From positions 1 to 26,685 of the IMG/VR virus record IMGVR_UViG_3300010938_000124: DNA of 26,685 nt. One strand, written 5' to 3'. The translations under genes were made by a program, and so were the position numbers. This DNA is from a virus. Positions 14,873 through 22,413 of the stretch are shown piece by piece; the first letter of the stretch is position 1; each line of letters opens with the position of its first letter. The notes beneath the pieces are model-generated. The model saw nothing but the letters and a program-made list of their open reading frames with translations. It was not told the DNA's origin and did not search any database.

Positions 14873-16264
14873 TTATCGTCGGTGCAAGAGGATGTACTCA
14901 TGCGTCTTTCCAGTAATCTCCGTGATTAACCCTGCCTCGCGCAACGTGGCGATAGCCTTGCGAAAGCCGTCGGCGGACAAGTAGCCGTAGTTGCGCTTCA
15001 ACAATTCACTATGGCGTAGCCGCCCACCGGCAGACGCCAACTGGCGCAGTATGCGCTCGTGGTCACGGCCTACGGCGGTAGTTTGCACGTGTGTGAATGC
15101 GTCAGCCATGGTCATTTCGGTGTAGTTAAGAATGTTGAGCGCTTGTTGGTATATCTCGGGGGTTATCACCAGTTCTTCGCCGTAACTCAGCAGGAGTACC
15201 ATACACAACTTGATGAGGTGTTCTTGCTTGCGCTCGTAGTACCCCGACAGGGCAATGTCGTCTTGCGCCTGGCGGCGTTGGGTAGAGTACCACTCCACGC
15301 ACCACGCACGTGCCGCATCACTTTGTACAACTTGGCCCGTAACGGCCGACATGGCGACCAGCTTCGCCAACAGGCGCTCACGCTCCAACGGGTCACGTAT
15401 AACGGGAAACGGCTCGCAGCGGTCCGTGCTCTCGCGGACTACGAACAACACACGCGACAAGAACCCACCGCCGAAGGCAGAGTCGGGAATCACTTGCGTA
15501 AGCAAGTCTGGCGTTGTCGCGCCCAATATGGTAATGTGAATGTTGTGTAGCGTCAGCCGGCCCGAGCCGCGGGTGGTGTACTCCCACTTTGTGTGGCAAT
15601 CGAATAGGCTTGTGAGTAGTGCGATGATGCCCTCGTTATACGTTTGCCGGCCTAAGAAGACGGCCAACTCAGGCGCGTGTATGAAGCCCGTCGCGGACGG
15701 CTCAAGGACGGTACCACCAGACTTCGTTTGGAGTTTGATGTTCTCGTGAAGGTTGACGATCAACCCTTCGGGAGTGATTTTCTCCCGGATTATGTTGACG
15801 CCTGGAACGTTGCCCAACAACTCGACCCCAATGTTGGTCGCGGTACTCTTTTTACACGCGCCTGGTGGCGCGACGAGCACCACATAAAAGTTCGGGTACA
15901 CACGGTAGTACCCTTGTTCGAAGTAAATGTTACGCCGCACAGCGCCACAAATCACGGCGACGCCGACCCAAAAGTGGAACAAGTCTGGCGCCTCGTGGCG
16001 GGCGGTGTAGGTTAAGTACTCGCGAAGCCACCCCCTTTTGGGGAATACATCCTCCGATGGTGCCGGCGGTGGCATAGCGCCGGCGACAATACCATACTTG
16101 CGATATATCGCGTCATGTACTTGTCCCAACGCCTCGGGCGATGCCAAATCACCATATGTACGTAAGTACTCCATAACCTTGTCGCGCAGCTCGACGTTGC
16201 TAGCGTCGGCCTTGCGGATTTGGTCTGCGAGGACCGCCAGCTGGGTGTCGATGTCCAGCGGCAC
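14873..16264 (-). CDS. DUF3987-type replicative helicase/primase-like ATPase
   Basis: 463 residues from GTG 16264, one base after the polymerase TAA and behind a GGGAGGGG site; an ATG at 16303 (13 more residues) is the alternative. A helical N-terminal region leads to a P-loop domain. FWVGVAVICGAVRRNIYFEQ and YPNFYVVLVAPPGACKKSTA (residues about 98-142) match the DUF3987 family, with a modified Walker A (PPGACKKST, lysine in place of the usual glycine before KS/T). TGFIHAPELAVFLG marks the Walker B region. LGATTPDLLTQVIPDSAFGG and FLSRVLFVV follow. A winged helix at the C-terminus (ILRQLASAGGRLRHSELLKR) may bind DNA. The family is thought to unwind DNA at phage replication forks; it lies directly after the polymerase. 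Confidence 0.7.
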   Translation of the reverse strand: MPLDIDTQLAVLADQIRKADASNVELRDKVMEYLRTYGDLASPEALGQVHDAIYRKYGIVAGAMPPPAPSEDVFPKRGWLREYLTYTARHEAPDLFHFWVGVAVICGAVRRNIYFEQGYYRVYPNFYVVLVAPPGACKKSTATNIGVELLGNVPGVNIIREKITPEGLIVNLHENIKLQTKSGGTVLEPSATGFIHAPELAVFLGRQTYNEGIIALLTSLFDCHTKWEYTTRGSGRLTLHNIHITILGATTPDLLTQVIPDSAFGGGFLSRVLFVVRESTDRCEPFPVIRDPLERERLLAKLVAMSAVTGQVVQSDAARAWCVEWYSTQRRQAQDDIALSGYYERKQEHLIKLCMVLLLSYGEELVITPEIYQQALNILNYTEMTMADAFTHVQTTAVGRDHERILRQLASAGGRLRHSELLKRNYGYLSADGFRKAIATLREAGLITEITGKTHEYILLHRR

Positions 16265-16265
16265 G

Positions 16266-17600
16266 TTACCCCTCCCATGAGTGTAGTGCGCCCCATCGTA
16301 CACCTACTTTCACTTCTACAGGAAACACCAGCCCGGTGTACCCGAAGATGTTGACTGGTCGTTCCATCTCGCGCTTCATCAGCGCCGCAACGCGGTCCAC
16401 GTCCCGTTCGGGACACTCGCTGACGATAGCGTCGTGGACTTGGTTCACCATAAACACGCCGGCCTCGTCAAGGCGGATAAACGCCAAGTTGATGAGGTCG
16501 GCAGCCGTGGATTGGATTGGTGTGTTGTACGCAATCCCGGGAAGTTCCTCTTCTCGGGCGAACGTCAGTCGCTTGCGGCCAAAGCCATTGACGATAGTCC
16601 GCGTGCGCTTCGCATGTTCCAACATTCGGTCACGCCATTCGAACACTTCAGGCTCCGCCGCGCGTAGGCGCGCAAGCGTGGCTTCGCACTCCTCAACACT
16701 TCGCAAGATGCCCGCGTCGGTGAACAGTATCTCGCTGATCTTGCGCGGTCCGCCGCCATAGTTCTGGCAGAAGCGGAAGCGCTTCGCGAAGTCGCGTTCC
16801 TCGCGTGTAATCGCTTCTGCCGGCTTGCCGGTAATAGCAACGGCCGTTTGCAGGTGCAAGTCGCCGCCCTTTTCATACACGTCCAACATGCGGCGACAGC
16901 CGCTGGCGTACGCGATCAGCCGCAACTCCAACTGCGAGTAGTCGGCCTCCACCAATACGTTGCCAGGCGCCGCACGGTAGATCGTACGAATGTTCGGCAG
17001 GCGCAGCCCGAACCACTCAGCGTGAGACTTTGGGATGTTTTGGAAGTTGGGGTTTCGCGACGACAGTCGCCCCGTGGCGGTCCCGTGGACGAGGAATCGT
17101 CCGCGGACGCGACCGTCAGGCCAGACATAGTCTTTCATCAAATACGTCCCACGAAGCTTCGCTAGTTTGCGGTAGCACAACAACAGTTTGAAGAATGGCG
17201 AATCATGGCGGAGCCCCATACGCAAGAGGGACTCTTGGTCCATGCTATCGCGGCCGGTGGCCGTTTTCTTGCGGCTACGCAGGCCCAACACGTCCGACAC
17301 GTATCGGCGCACCGCCTCAGGCGAGTTCGGGTTAAACCCGGGGTCCCCAACAATGTCGCGAAGCGCGTCGGCGTACCGCCGGATGCGCTCGTCTACAACA
17401 CGTTGCAATCGCGCGTAGCGTACGTTGTCGCGGTACATCCCGCGATTAGCCATCCGGCGGACCGCCAACGTGAGGGGGTGCACCAACGTGTGGTAAAAGT
17501 CTGACAACTCCAGTTCGTCAAGTTCCGCGCGAAGCGCTTGGTACACCTTGGCGGTTGTTACACAGTCCAGACAGTTGTACGTCCACAAGTCATCGCTCAT
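16266..17600 (-). CDS. polA-like: Family A DNA polymerase, polymerase domain with exonuclease motif III
   Basis: 444 residues from ATG 17600, with GAGG 7 bases upstream, overlapping the stop of the glycosylase-exonuclease gene as ATGA. Residues 1-20 (MSDDLWTYNCLDCVTTAKVY) carry Y8 and D12, the YxxxD pair of exonuclease motif III. TATGRLSSRNPNFQNIP lies at 174-190. Motif A is ADYSQLELR (219-227; D220). Motif B is RxxxKxxxF with R269, K273 and F277, then CQNYG where Pol I usually has FGxxYG. Motif C is QVHDAIV (H389, D390), with alanine where most family members have glutamate. Thumb and palm parts are compact. It replicates phage DNA; proofreading would need the upstream protein. Confidence 0.9.
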   Translation of the reverse strand: MSDDLWTYNCLDCVTTAKVYQALRAELDELELSDFYHTLVHPLTLAVRRMANRGMYRDNVRYARLQRVVDERIRRYADALRDIVGDPGFNPNSPEAVRRYVSDVLGLRSRKKTATGRDSMDQESLLRMGLRHDSPFFKLLLCYRKLAKLRGTYLMKDYVWPDGRVRGRFLVHGTATGRLSSRNPNFQNIPKSHAEWFGLRLPNIRTIYRAAPGNVLVEADYSQLELRLIAYASGCRRMLDVYEKGGDLHLQTAVAITGKPAEAITREERDFAKRFRFCQNYGGGPRKISEILFTDAGILRSVEECEATLARLRAAEPEVFEWRDRMLEHAKRTRTIVNGFGRKRLTFAREEELPGIAYNTPIQSTAADLINLAFIRLDEAGVFMVNQVHDAIVSECPERDVDRVAALMKREMERPVNIFGYTGLVFPVEVKVGVRWGALHSWEG

Positions 17601-18604
17601 ACATCTTCCTCTTCGGCGTCTTTGTCACCTAGCCGCATCCATTTGTAGTACGGCTCACGCACGTAGACGCTGTGCAGAAACGCCAGCGAATGCGGCATCT
17701 CGCTGTAAACGGTGTGGTGCATCAGCATGGTGTCGGCAACCCACCCGTTCACGGCGAAACCGAACGACTCCAACACGTTTACGTCGAACGTCCCGTTTTG
17801 GAACACCTTGGGGCGACTAGCGTCGGCGAAGAACTCGGCAAGCGTCCCCACGACCGCCAGCGCGTCATCTTCGTTAGTCCAGTACCACGCCATGCCGTCC
17901 CAAAATGGTACGCATATTGCGTGGACTTCGTCAGCGGCCACGCCGACACACAACAGGGCGTTGCCCGACGTCTCGATGTCAGGAAAGTACACCGGCGCCC
18001 GGTGGGAGAACCACTCCTCGACTTGCGCCCGTGTTGGGCGTGTGACGAACTCTCGCGGAAGCGGCGAGTGGCGGTGCGTCATGTTCCGGGCGTACTCCAG
18101 ATCGCTGACCACGACGGACCACATCGACGGGTTTCGCATGAGCGCTGCAGGGTGGATTGTGACCATCACCATGCGCCCGTCCCAGTCGTACACACCGCCG
18201 CGGTGGCGTGTAACGCCCCTGCGGCCCAAGATGTACTGCAGCGCCACGTCGCCTAACAACACAACGGGCGTCGTGCGGTATCGCACCATTTCGGCGTCAA
18301 GGTACTGGCGGCAACACGTTGCCGCGCCTGGCAAGTATGGCGCCAGCCGGTTGCCTGGCGGTTGGCACTTCACGACGTTGGTGATGTAGCACCGACTCCG
18401 GGATATGCCCGCTTGCGCCAGCAACGCAGTCAACACGCGCCCTGCGCCGCCACTAAACGGGCGGCTGGTCGCGGCCTCGGTCGCACCCGGGGCTTCGCCG
18501 ATTATCACATAGTCTGCGTCAGCCGGACCTTCGCCGGGCACAAAACCTGTGCCGGCTTGCGCCAGGGGGCACCCGTGACATGTCACAGGCTTCGCAGGAG
18601 ACAT
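17597..18604 (-). CDS. Uracil-DNA glycosylase (family 4) fused to 3'-5' exonuclease
   Basis: 335 residues, ATG one base after the methyltransferase stop, with GAGG 5 bases upstream. Residues 1-170 are a family 4 glycosylase: C9-x2-C12 and C80 plus C97/C98 as iron-sulfur ligands, GEAPGATEAATSRPFSGGAG (36-55), YITNVVKCQPPGNR (73-86) and HPAAL (151-155). Residues 195-320 are a DnaQ/Pol I-type exonuclease: motif I FPDIETSG (D209, E211), motif II FQNGTFD (D274), then ADTMLMHHTVY and LAFLHSVYVREPYY, as in phage polymerases. The protein stops before motif III, which lies at the start of the next protein. An acidic tail (DKDAEEEDV) ends it. It would remove uracil and proofread alongside the polymerase. 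Confidence 0.85.
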   Translation of the reverse strand: MSPAKPVTCHGCPLAQAGTGFVPGEGPADADYVIIGEAPGATEAATSRPFSGGAGRVLTALLAQAGISRSRCYITNVVKCQPPGNRLAPYLPGAATCCRQYLDAEMVRYRTTPVVLLGDVALQYILGRRGVTRHRGGVYDWDGRMVMVTIHPAALMRNPSMWSVVVSDLEYARNMTHRHSPLPREFVTRPTRAQVEEWFSHRAPVYFPDIETSGNALLCVGVAADEVHAICVPFWDGMAWYWTNEDDALAVVGTLAEFFADASRPKVFQNGTFDVNVLESFGFAVNGWVADTMLMHHTVYSEMPHSLAFLHSVYVREPYYKWMRLGDKDAEEEDV

Positions 18605-18605
18605 G

Positions 18606-19856
18606 TTAACCTCGTTTCTGCAGTACGACTAGTTCGCCGACTATCGGCAACATCCGTTTTTCCTGTCGCGCGGCAACTACGTGATACGGTTGCCATATGG
18701 TTGTGGGCCACAAGTTATACACGCGTACGATTGGCGTCATGCCTGTATCAAGGAAGAAGCGGTACCAGATGTATGGGTAGTCCAACATTGGTATGCCGTC
18801 AGGCAAACGATAGTACTGGGTCATCATGATGAACGCGGCGTAGCCGCCTACGGCTAGTACGCGCTGCGTCTTGACGGCAACGTCTCGAAGAAAGTCGATG
18901 TACTCGTCGAGCGGATACGCACCCGCGCCGTCGGGGGAGTAATCTTCGCCGATCATGTTGCCGTATGGCGGGTCGAGAAACACAAGGTTTGCACCTTCAC
19001 ACTCTGGTGGGTAACCGTTACGTATGTCGTTGCGACGTATGTCCGGCCTGCGGGGGTCAATGTCGTACGCCAACACGCGACGGCCCCATGCGTTGCACAC
19101 ATCAATCGTGACTCCGCCCCCGGCGAATGGGTCGACGACCAAGTCGCCCTCGCGGGTAAAGAACCACAACACATTCTCAATTATGCCTGGGTGTATTTGT
19201 CCCGGGTGCGGTTGGCCATACCGCGCGTCGGTCGTGGTGAAGGACCACACGGTATACACTTTGGGGTTGAAGTCGAGCCACGTTTTCGTTTCGCCATACC
19301 GCAGGGTCTTGTAGACCCCGTCGATAGACGCCTCGCCACGGTCGATGCGCTCCATCAACCGCTGCGCGGTAGGGTCGGTCTTGGCACGGTCGTAGACGTA
19401 CTTCATCTTCTCGTACGTACGTCCGCTTACGCCAATGGCGGCGGCGACGATGTCGCGGGTGTTCCCGCCTTCGGCCGACGGTTTGCCCGACAACTGACGT
19501 TCCGCCGCCTTGCGGCGTTCAATTTCCTCAAGTAACTCTGCCTCGCGCATCCGCTCCACAATCGTCTTGTTGCGGTAGCGGTTGTACTCAACAATGGCGC
19601 GAAGTTCGTCGTCAGGCGTTTCATAAGTTTGTATGATACATGGCAACTCCGAGATGCCCAACTCTTGGGCCGCACGATGTCGGCGGTGGCCGGAGACGAC
19701 CCGGTAGTCAGGCGTTACCACGAGCGGCTGTAGCACCCCTTCGCTTCGCACCGACGCGACGAACGCATCCCACTCTTCGCCGGTGGTGGTGGAGTACAAC
19801 TCCTCATTCTTAGGGTGCGGGCGAAGTTTCGTCGTTTCGATCATGACTACGTCCAT
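18606..19856 (-). CDS. ParB-domain / DNA methyltransferase fusion
   Basis: 416 residues; GAGGAGG 4 bases before the ATG. Residues 1-95 are a ParB/Srx-like domain: LRPHPKNEE, LQPLVVTPDYRVVSGHRRHR with the G-x-x-R-x-x-A box at 56-63. A helical region with an HTH-like part (IVAAAIGVSGRTYEKMKYV, 136-154) follows. Residues 200-416 are an amino-methyltransferase: HPGIIENVLWFF, the AdoMet loop DPFAGGG (242-248), DID as the acidic ribose-binding end, and the catalytic DPPY (295-298). It should methylate an adenine N6 or cytosine N4 in DNA. No restriction enzyme is nearby, so it is likely an orphan enzyme for self-protection or regulation. This fusion is known from other phages. Confidence 0.85.
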   Translation of the reverse strand: MDVVMIETTKLRPHPKNEELYSTTTGEEWDAFVASVRSEGVLQPLVVTPDYRVVSGHRRHRAAQELGISELPCIIQTYETPDDELRAIVEYNRYRNKTIVERMREAELLEEIERRKAAERQLSGKPSAEGGNTRDIVAAAIGVSGRTYEKMKYVYDRAKTDPTAQRLMERIDRGEASIDGVYKTLRYGETKTWLDFNPKVYTVWSFTTTDARYGQPHPGQIHPGIIENVLWFFTREGDLVVDPFAGGGVTIDVCNAWGRRVLAYDIDPRRPDIRRNDIRNGYPPECEGANLVFLDPPYGNMIGEDYSPDGAGAYPLDEYIDFLRDVAVKTQRVLAVGGYAAFIMMTQYYRLPDGIPMLDYPYIWYRFFLDTGMTPIVRVYNLWPTTIWQPYHVVAARQEKRMLPIVGELVVLQKRG

Positions 19857-19865
19857 CGTGCCTCC

Positions 19866-19970
19866 TCACCAGTCGCGGTCGTTCCATATGTCGCGTATCA
19901 CGTGATACAGTAGTACGCCAATCACCGCCGCAAACGGCGCGAGTGGTACGTGTAGCGTACAGCCGGCCAT
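19866..19970 (-). CDS. Tiny membrane peptide, 34 aa
   Basis: The ATG shares one base with the TAA of the upstream gene (TAATG), a coupling signal used throughout this genome. The peptide begins MAGCTLHVPLAPFAAVIGVL and continues LYHVIRDIWNDRDW: one short hydrophobic helix with a charged end. GAGGAGG of the next gene overlaps its stop. There is no independent ribosome site and no recognisable family, so this call rests mainly on gene-to-gene spacing. Confidence 0.4.
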   Translation of the reverse strand: MAGCTLHVPLAPFAAVIGVLLYHVIRDIWNDRDW

Positions 19971-20212
19971 TACTTCGTAAGACGTGGATCAACAATATAC
20001 GACAGAACGTATGGTACTATGTTACCTGTAGCGCCGAAATGAGCGCCCATACAGAATGCGTCAACAGTCTCTTCGCAGATGGTTACGTCTACATGAAGTC
20101 CTTCGATTGCAACTTTCGCGTCGTCAGGCGTTACCGCACCGCGGTCTCGCCCATGGCGAAAGCCGGCACGGAACATGTTTAACAAGTCCAACTCGTCATG
20201 TGTTCGCGTCAT
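19970..20212 (-). CDS. Small acidic protein, 80 aa, unknown
   Basis: Started at ATG 20212, which overlaps the upstream gene by 17 bases; no good ribosome site precedes it, and longer in-frame starts (GTG 20269, ATG 20266) overlap that gene far more. The sequence (THDELDLLNMFRAGFRHGRD, then TPDDAKVAIEGLHVDVTICE) is helical and looks like a compact soluble domain with two cysteines. No motif that I recognise. It lies between a small CxxC protein and the membrane peptide. Confidence 0.55.
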   Translation of the reverse strand: MTRTHDELDLLNMFRAGFRHGRDRGAVTPDDAKVAIEGLHVDVTICEETVDAFCMGAHFGATGNIVPYVLSYIVDPRLTK

Positions 20213-20429
20213 AGTGAGGCCCGATGAGATCGTCGATAAGTTTGTTCGCCTCGTCGTAGCAGTCATCACAAGTGTACGACGACAAGATGACCCCCGACAA
20301 CAAGTTGGTAGTGTCGATTATCGCCAGCGCGATTTCGCGTGACGCCAGTTGGTAACACGACCCGATTCGACATGAAGTCTCTGGGGGTACCTTTTCGTTA
20401 GTTACTGTCAACCGGATAAGTCGGACCAT
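20196..20429 (-). CDS. Small CxxC protein, 77 aa, unknown
   Basis: GGAGG with 6-base spacing before ATG 20429 gives a firm start. Residues 1-12 form a basic strand (MVRLIRLTVTNE). The middle (YQLASREIALAIIDTTNLLS) is a hydrophobic helix, followed by SYTCDDCYDEANKLIDDLIG with a CxxC pair that could bind metal. Two more cysteines lie at SCRIGSC near residues 19-24, so four cysteines might form one zinc site. It follows a strong stem-loop at 20445-20468. Function unknown. Confidence 0.6.
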   Translation of the reverse strand: MVRLIRLTVTNEKVPPETSCRIGSCYQLASREIALAIIDTTNLLSGVILSSYTCDDCYDEANKLIDDLIGPHYDANT

Positions 20430-20444
20430 GACTCGCCTCCGTAA

Positions 20445-20468
20445 GGGGCGGCGGTTGCCCGCCGCCCC
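20445..20468 (-). terminator. GC-only stem-loop with GNRA tetraloop between two operon genes
   Basis: In the minus-strand RNA two 10-base arms (GGGGCGGCGG and CCGCCGCCCC) pair perfectly around the loop GCAA, a GNRA tetraloop. It stands 2 bases after the DUF669-like stop and 15 bases before the next start codon. Only two U residues follow the stem, so it is at best a partial terminator; an RNA-processing or mRNA-stabilising hairpin that changes expression of the downstream genes is equally possible. Confidence 0.6.
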
Positions 20469-20470
20469 GG

Positions 20471-20860
20471 TTACTCGCGAACGTACGCATCGACCCGGTT
20501 CGTCCGACGAGGCTCACCATTCGGTGGAGAGTAGAGTTCCTGAATAACTTTGACGGTGACCGTCCGGCCAATGGCCGGTTCAAGGTCCACGCCGGTCTCG
20601 TCCCACTCAAGACCAGCGGCTACGCAAAACTGCTTCAGCCGCCACAACGCCCGCTCGACGGTCGCGATGCGGTCGAACAACTTGTGGCCCATGTATTCAG
20701 GATGGTCGACAATCGACAGGTCGACCTCCACCATGGGGTTGCCCTGCTTGCTAGTGGCGGTCCGGATTGAGTTGATTTGCGCCTTGTAGACGCCTTCCTC
20801 AATCACCGGGTAGGCGTCCGACACCTGCGACAGGTTCCCGACGTTCAGCCGAAGTGCCAT
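20471..20860 (-). CDS. DUF669-like ssDNA-binding / recombination protein
   Basis: 129 residues from ATG 20860, with GGAGGG 8 bases upstream; a longer frame to 20917 lies within the ATPase gene. The layout EEGVYKAQINSIRTATSKQG, NPMVEVDLSIVDHPEYMGHK, LFDRIAT, LKQFCVAAGL and a final VTVKVIQELYSPPNGEPRRT strand region follows the DUF669 pattern: an OB-like beta barrel with a helix. In phages this family sits beside Sak4-type ATPases and Cas4-like nucleases, exactly as here. It probably coats single-stranded DNA or helps strand annealing during replication and recombination. Confidence 0.7.
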   Translation of the reverse strand: MALRLNVGNLSQVSDAYPVIEEGVYKAQINSIRTATSKQGNPMVEVDLSIVDHPEYMGHKLFDRIATVERALWRLKQFCVAAGLEWDETGVDLEPAIGRTVTVKVIQELYSPPNGEPRRTNRVDAYVRE

Positions 20861-20861
20861 G

Positions 20862-21599
20862 TTACTTCCCTCCTTTTGCGCCAGCGGCGCTAGTGATTTT
20901 TCGGTAGATCGCGCCAAGATCGGCGTCTTCTACCGGCGACAACTTACCTTTGGTCCTTGTGCCAGCGGGGAACATGCCCTCAGTCAAGGTATGGACCTTG
21001 TACGTACCAGTTTTGTTGACACCGCTGCCAGTTATGTGTGGCTTGATGTAATAAAACTCGTCCACCATTGCCGGCAGCAGTTCGCGCAGCGCCGGGGTTG
21101 CACTAATGCCACCGACGATCATGCCGGTGACTTCGTCTTTGTCGATCTTCTCGTGGCACGTCAGCGAGAAGTGAAACCGCTGCGCGGTACGCGACTTGAT
21201 AAGTTGATCGTAGATCAACTTTGCCCGGTCATTACACATGCCCCATTCCGGTTGGGTGAGTGTGGTTCGCCCCGACAACTTCAGGACCGAGGGGATAAGG
21301 ATGGTGTTGTAGAACATTGTGTGGGAGTCCCAAATAACGTGGTCGTACTCCACCCGTTCGCGAAGTTTGCCGCTTCGCAGGGCCGACACGAGCTCCAACA
21401 CTTCCTCCCACGTGCGGGGTTGCACGTAGTTGACCCCAAGGTCCTTCAGCGTCAGCAAACCGTCGTCGAAGTCCACGACGAGTGGGGCTTCGCCGAGAGT
21501 GGTGCAAAACGTAGTTTTGCCCGACTTCGGCGGGCCGTACACAATCGTCGCCAAGTACGGGACCGTCAGGTCCCGGGTATTGCGGACCTCAAGCGCCAT
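20862..21599 (-). CDS. Sak4-like RecA-fold ATPase (AAA_24 type)
   Basis: 245 residues from ATG 21599 with GGAGG 8 bases upstream; the in-frame GTG at 21608 overlaps that site and is rejected. Walker A is YGPPKSGKTT (21-30). VVDFDDGLLTL at 41-51 resembles the acidic strand of this family, and Walker B is HVIWDS (87-92). RFHFSLTCHEKID is the sensor-like strand. The C-terminal part (VDEFYYIKPH, then TGTYKVHTLTEGM) matches the phage NTP-binding family used as single-strand annealing or recombination mediators. It shares 11 bases with the nuclease gene upstream and abuts the DUF669-like gene, forming a recombination module. Confidence 0.75.
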   Translation of the reverse strand: MALEVRNTRDLTVPYLATIVYGPPKSGKTTFCTTLGEAPLVVDFDDGLLTLKDLGVNYVQPRTWEEVLELVSALRSGKLRERVEYDHVIWDSHTMFYNTILIPSVLKLSGRTTLTQPEWGMCNDRAKLIYDQLIKSRTAQRFHFSLTCHEKIDKDEVTGMIVGGISATPALRELLPAMVDEFYYIKPHITGSGVNKTGTYKVHTLTEGMFPAGTRTKGKLSPVEDADLGAIYRKITSAAGAKGGK

Positions 21600-22413
21600 C
21601 GTCTTCACCTCCTTCCTCTACGGTGTATAGTGCGTGGATTATCTCGTCCGTAGCGCCGAGTTTGCACAGATCAAGAAACATGCATGGGCGGTTGTAGCGG
21701 TTGCCACAACTCACGTAGTAGCACGGCCACACGCCACTTTCGTGGCACTCGCGGATGCGGTCCAGTTTGTAGAGTGTAGCACGCTCCCACTCTTCGAGCA
21801 TGTACTCCGTACGTGGGGATATCTCGCGGTGAAACTCGAACCCCGCGCCGCGAGGTTTCTTGTAGACAATGTCGAGTAACGCGCCTTGGACGGGTTTGCC
21901 CGTCAACTTGCGCGCGGCCCACACGTAACCGGTCGTCTTTGCGTCAAGCGCCATCATTCGCACGAAAGTAGGGATAGGGTACCCGGTCGTTTTGCACTCG
22001 CCGATCCACACAGCACCGTCGACGATGACAATGTCGTCGATGCGACCGCTGAAGGGGTAGTCGCCAATTGTGAGGTCAAATGTGACTTCGAACCCCGTGT
22101 ACTGTAACGGCGAGTCGGCCCACTTTCGAGCGTACTCCGTCAGCATATCAGCGACGTACACAACGGTGTCTTCTGCCACTTCGGCGAAGCCCTCTAGGCC
22201 AACGTAGTTGGCCGCCGCTTCGCGGATCGCGACGAAGGCGTCGCTGAGCGAGCCGGTGGCAAGGTACGTCTGCCTCCCGGCGTGAAACATGGTGCCGATT
22301 GACGGAGCCGCCTCAAACCGGCGGCTGCGCAAGCGGCGGACGTAGCGCCAGTAATAGTAGCGTGGACATACTTCGAAGTCGTGTATGCGGCTATAGCCGT
22401 GGTCAGTTTGCAT
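21589..22413 (-). CDS. Cas4/RecB-like PD-(D/E)XK exonuclease with Fe-S cysteines
   Basis: 274 residues from ATG 22413, with GAGG 6 bases before; other ATGs at 22419 and 22446 lie deeper in the preceding gene. YSRIHDFEVCPRYYYWRYVR (8-27) is the standard opening of the family and carries C16. Catalytic landmarks are GTMFHAGR (H44), FSGRIDDIVIVDG (D126/D127) and GECKTT (E139, K141), followed by TGYVWAARKL. A C-terminal cluster C241, C246, C254 and C260 with C16 would hold a 4Fe-4S cluster as in Cas4 and AddB. It should degrade or process DNA ends. No CRISPR array or other cas gene is present, so the role is replication or recombination. Confidence 0.8.
   Translation of the reverse strand: MQTDHGYSRIHDFEVCPRYYYWRYVRRLRSRRFEAAPSIGTMFHAGRQTYLATGSLSDAFVAIREAAANYVGLEGFAEVAEDTVVYVADMLTEYARKWADSPLQYTGFEVTFDLTIGDYPFSGRIDDIVIVDGAVWIGECKTTGYPIPTFVRMMALDAKTTGYVWAARKLTGKPVQGALLDIVYKKPRGAGFEFHREISPRTEYMLEEWERATLYKLDRIRECHESGVWPCYYVSCGNRYNRPCMFLDLCKLGATDEIIHALYTVEEGGEDDGA

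Noticed and set aside
16266-18604. The polymerase split as a sequencing or assembly frameshift
   Set aside because: The polymerase frame is closed by a stop a few codons upstream, and its ATG has a GAGG site and an ATGA overlap like other genes here. It is not fully excluded without reads.
20859-21653. 264-residue plus-strand frame
   Set aside because: Antisense to the Walker A/B ATPase, which explains the open frame.
21589-22413. CRISPR adaptation module suggested by the Cas4-like gene
   Set aside because: No repeat array, Cas1 or Cas2 is present in the window; phage Cas4-like nucleases usually serve recombination.
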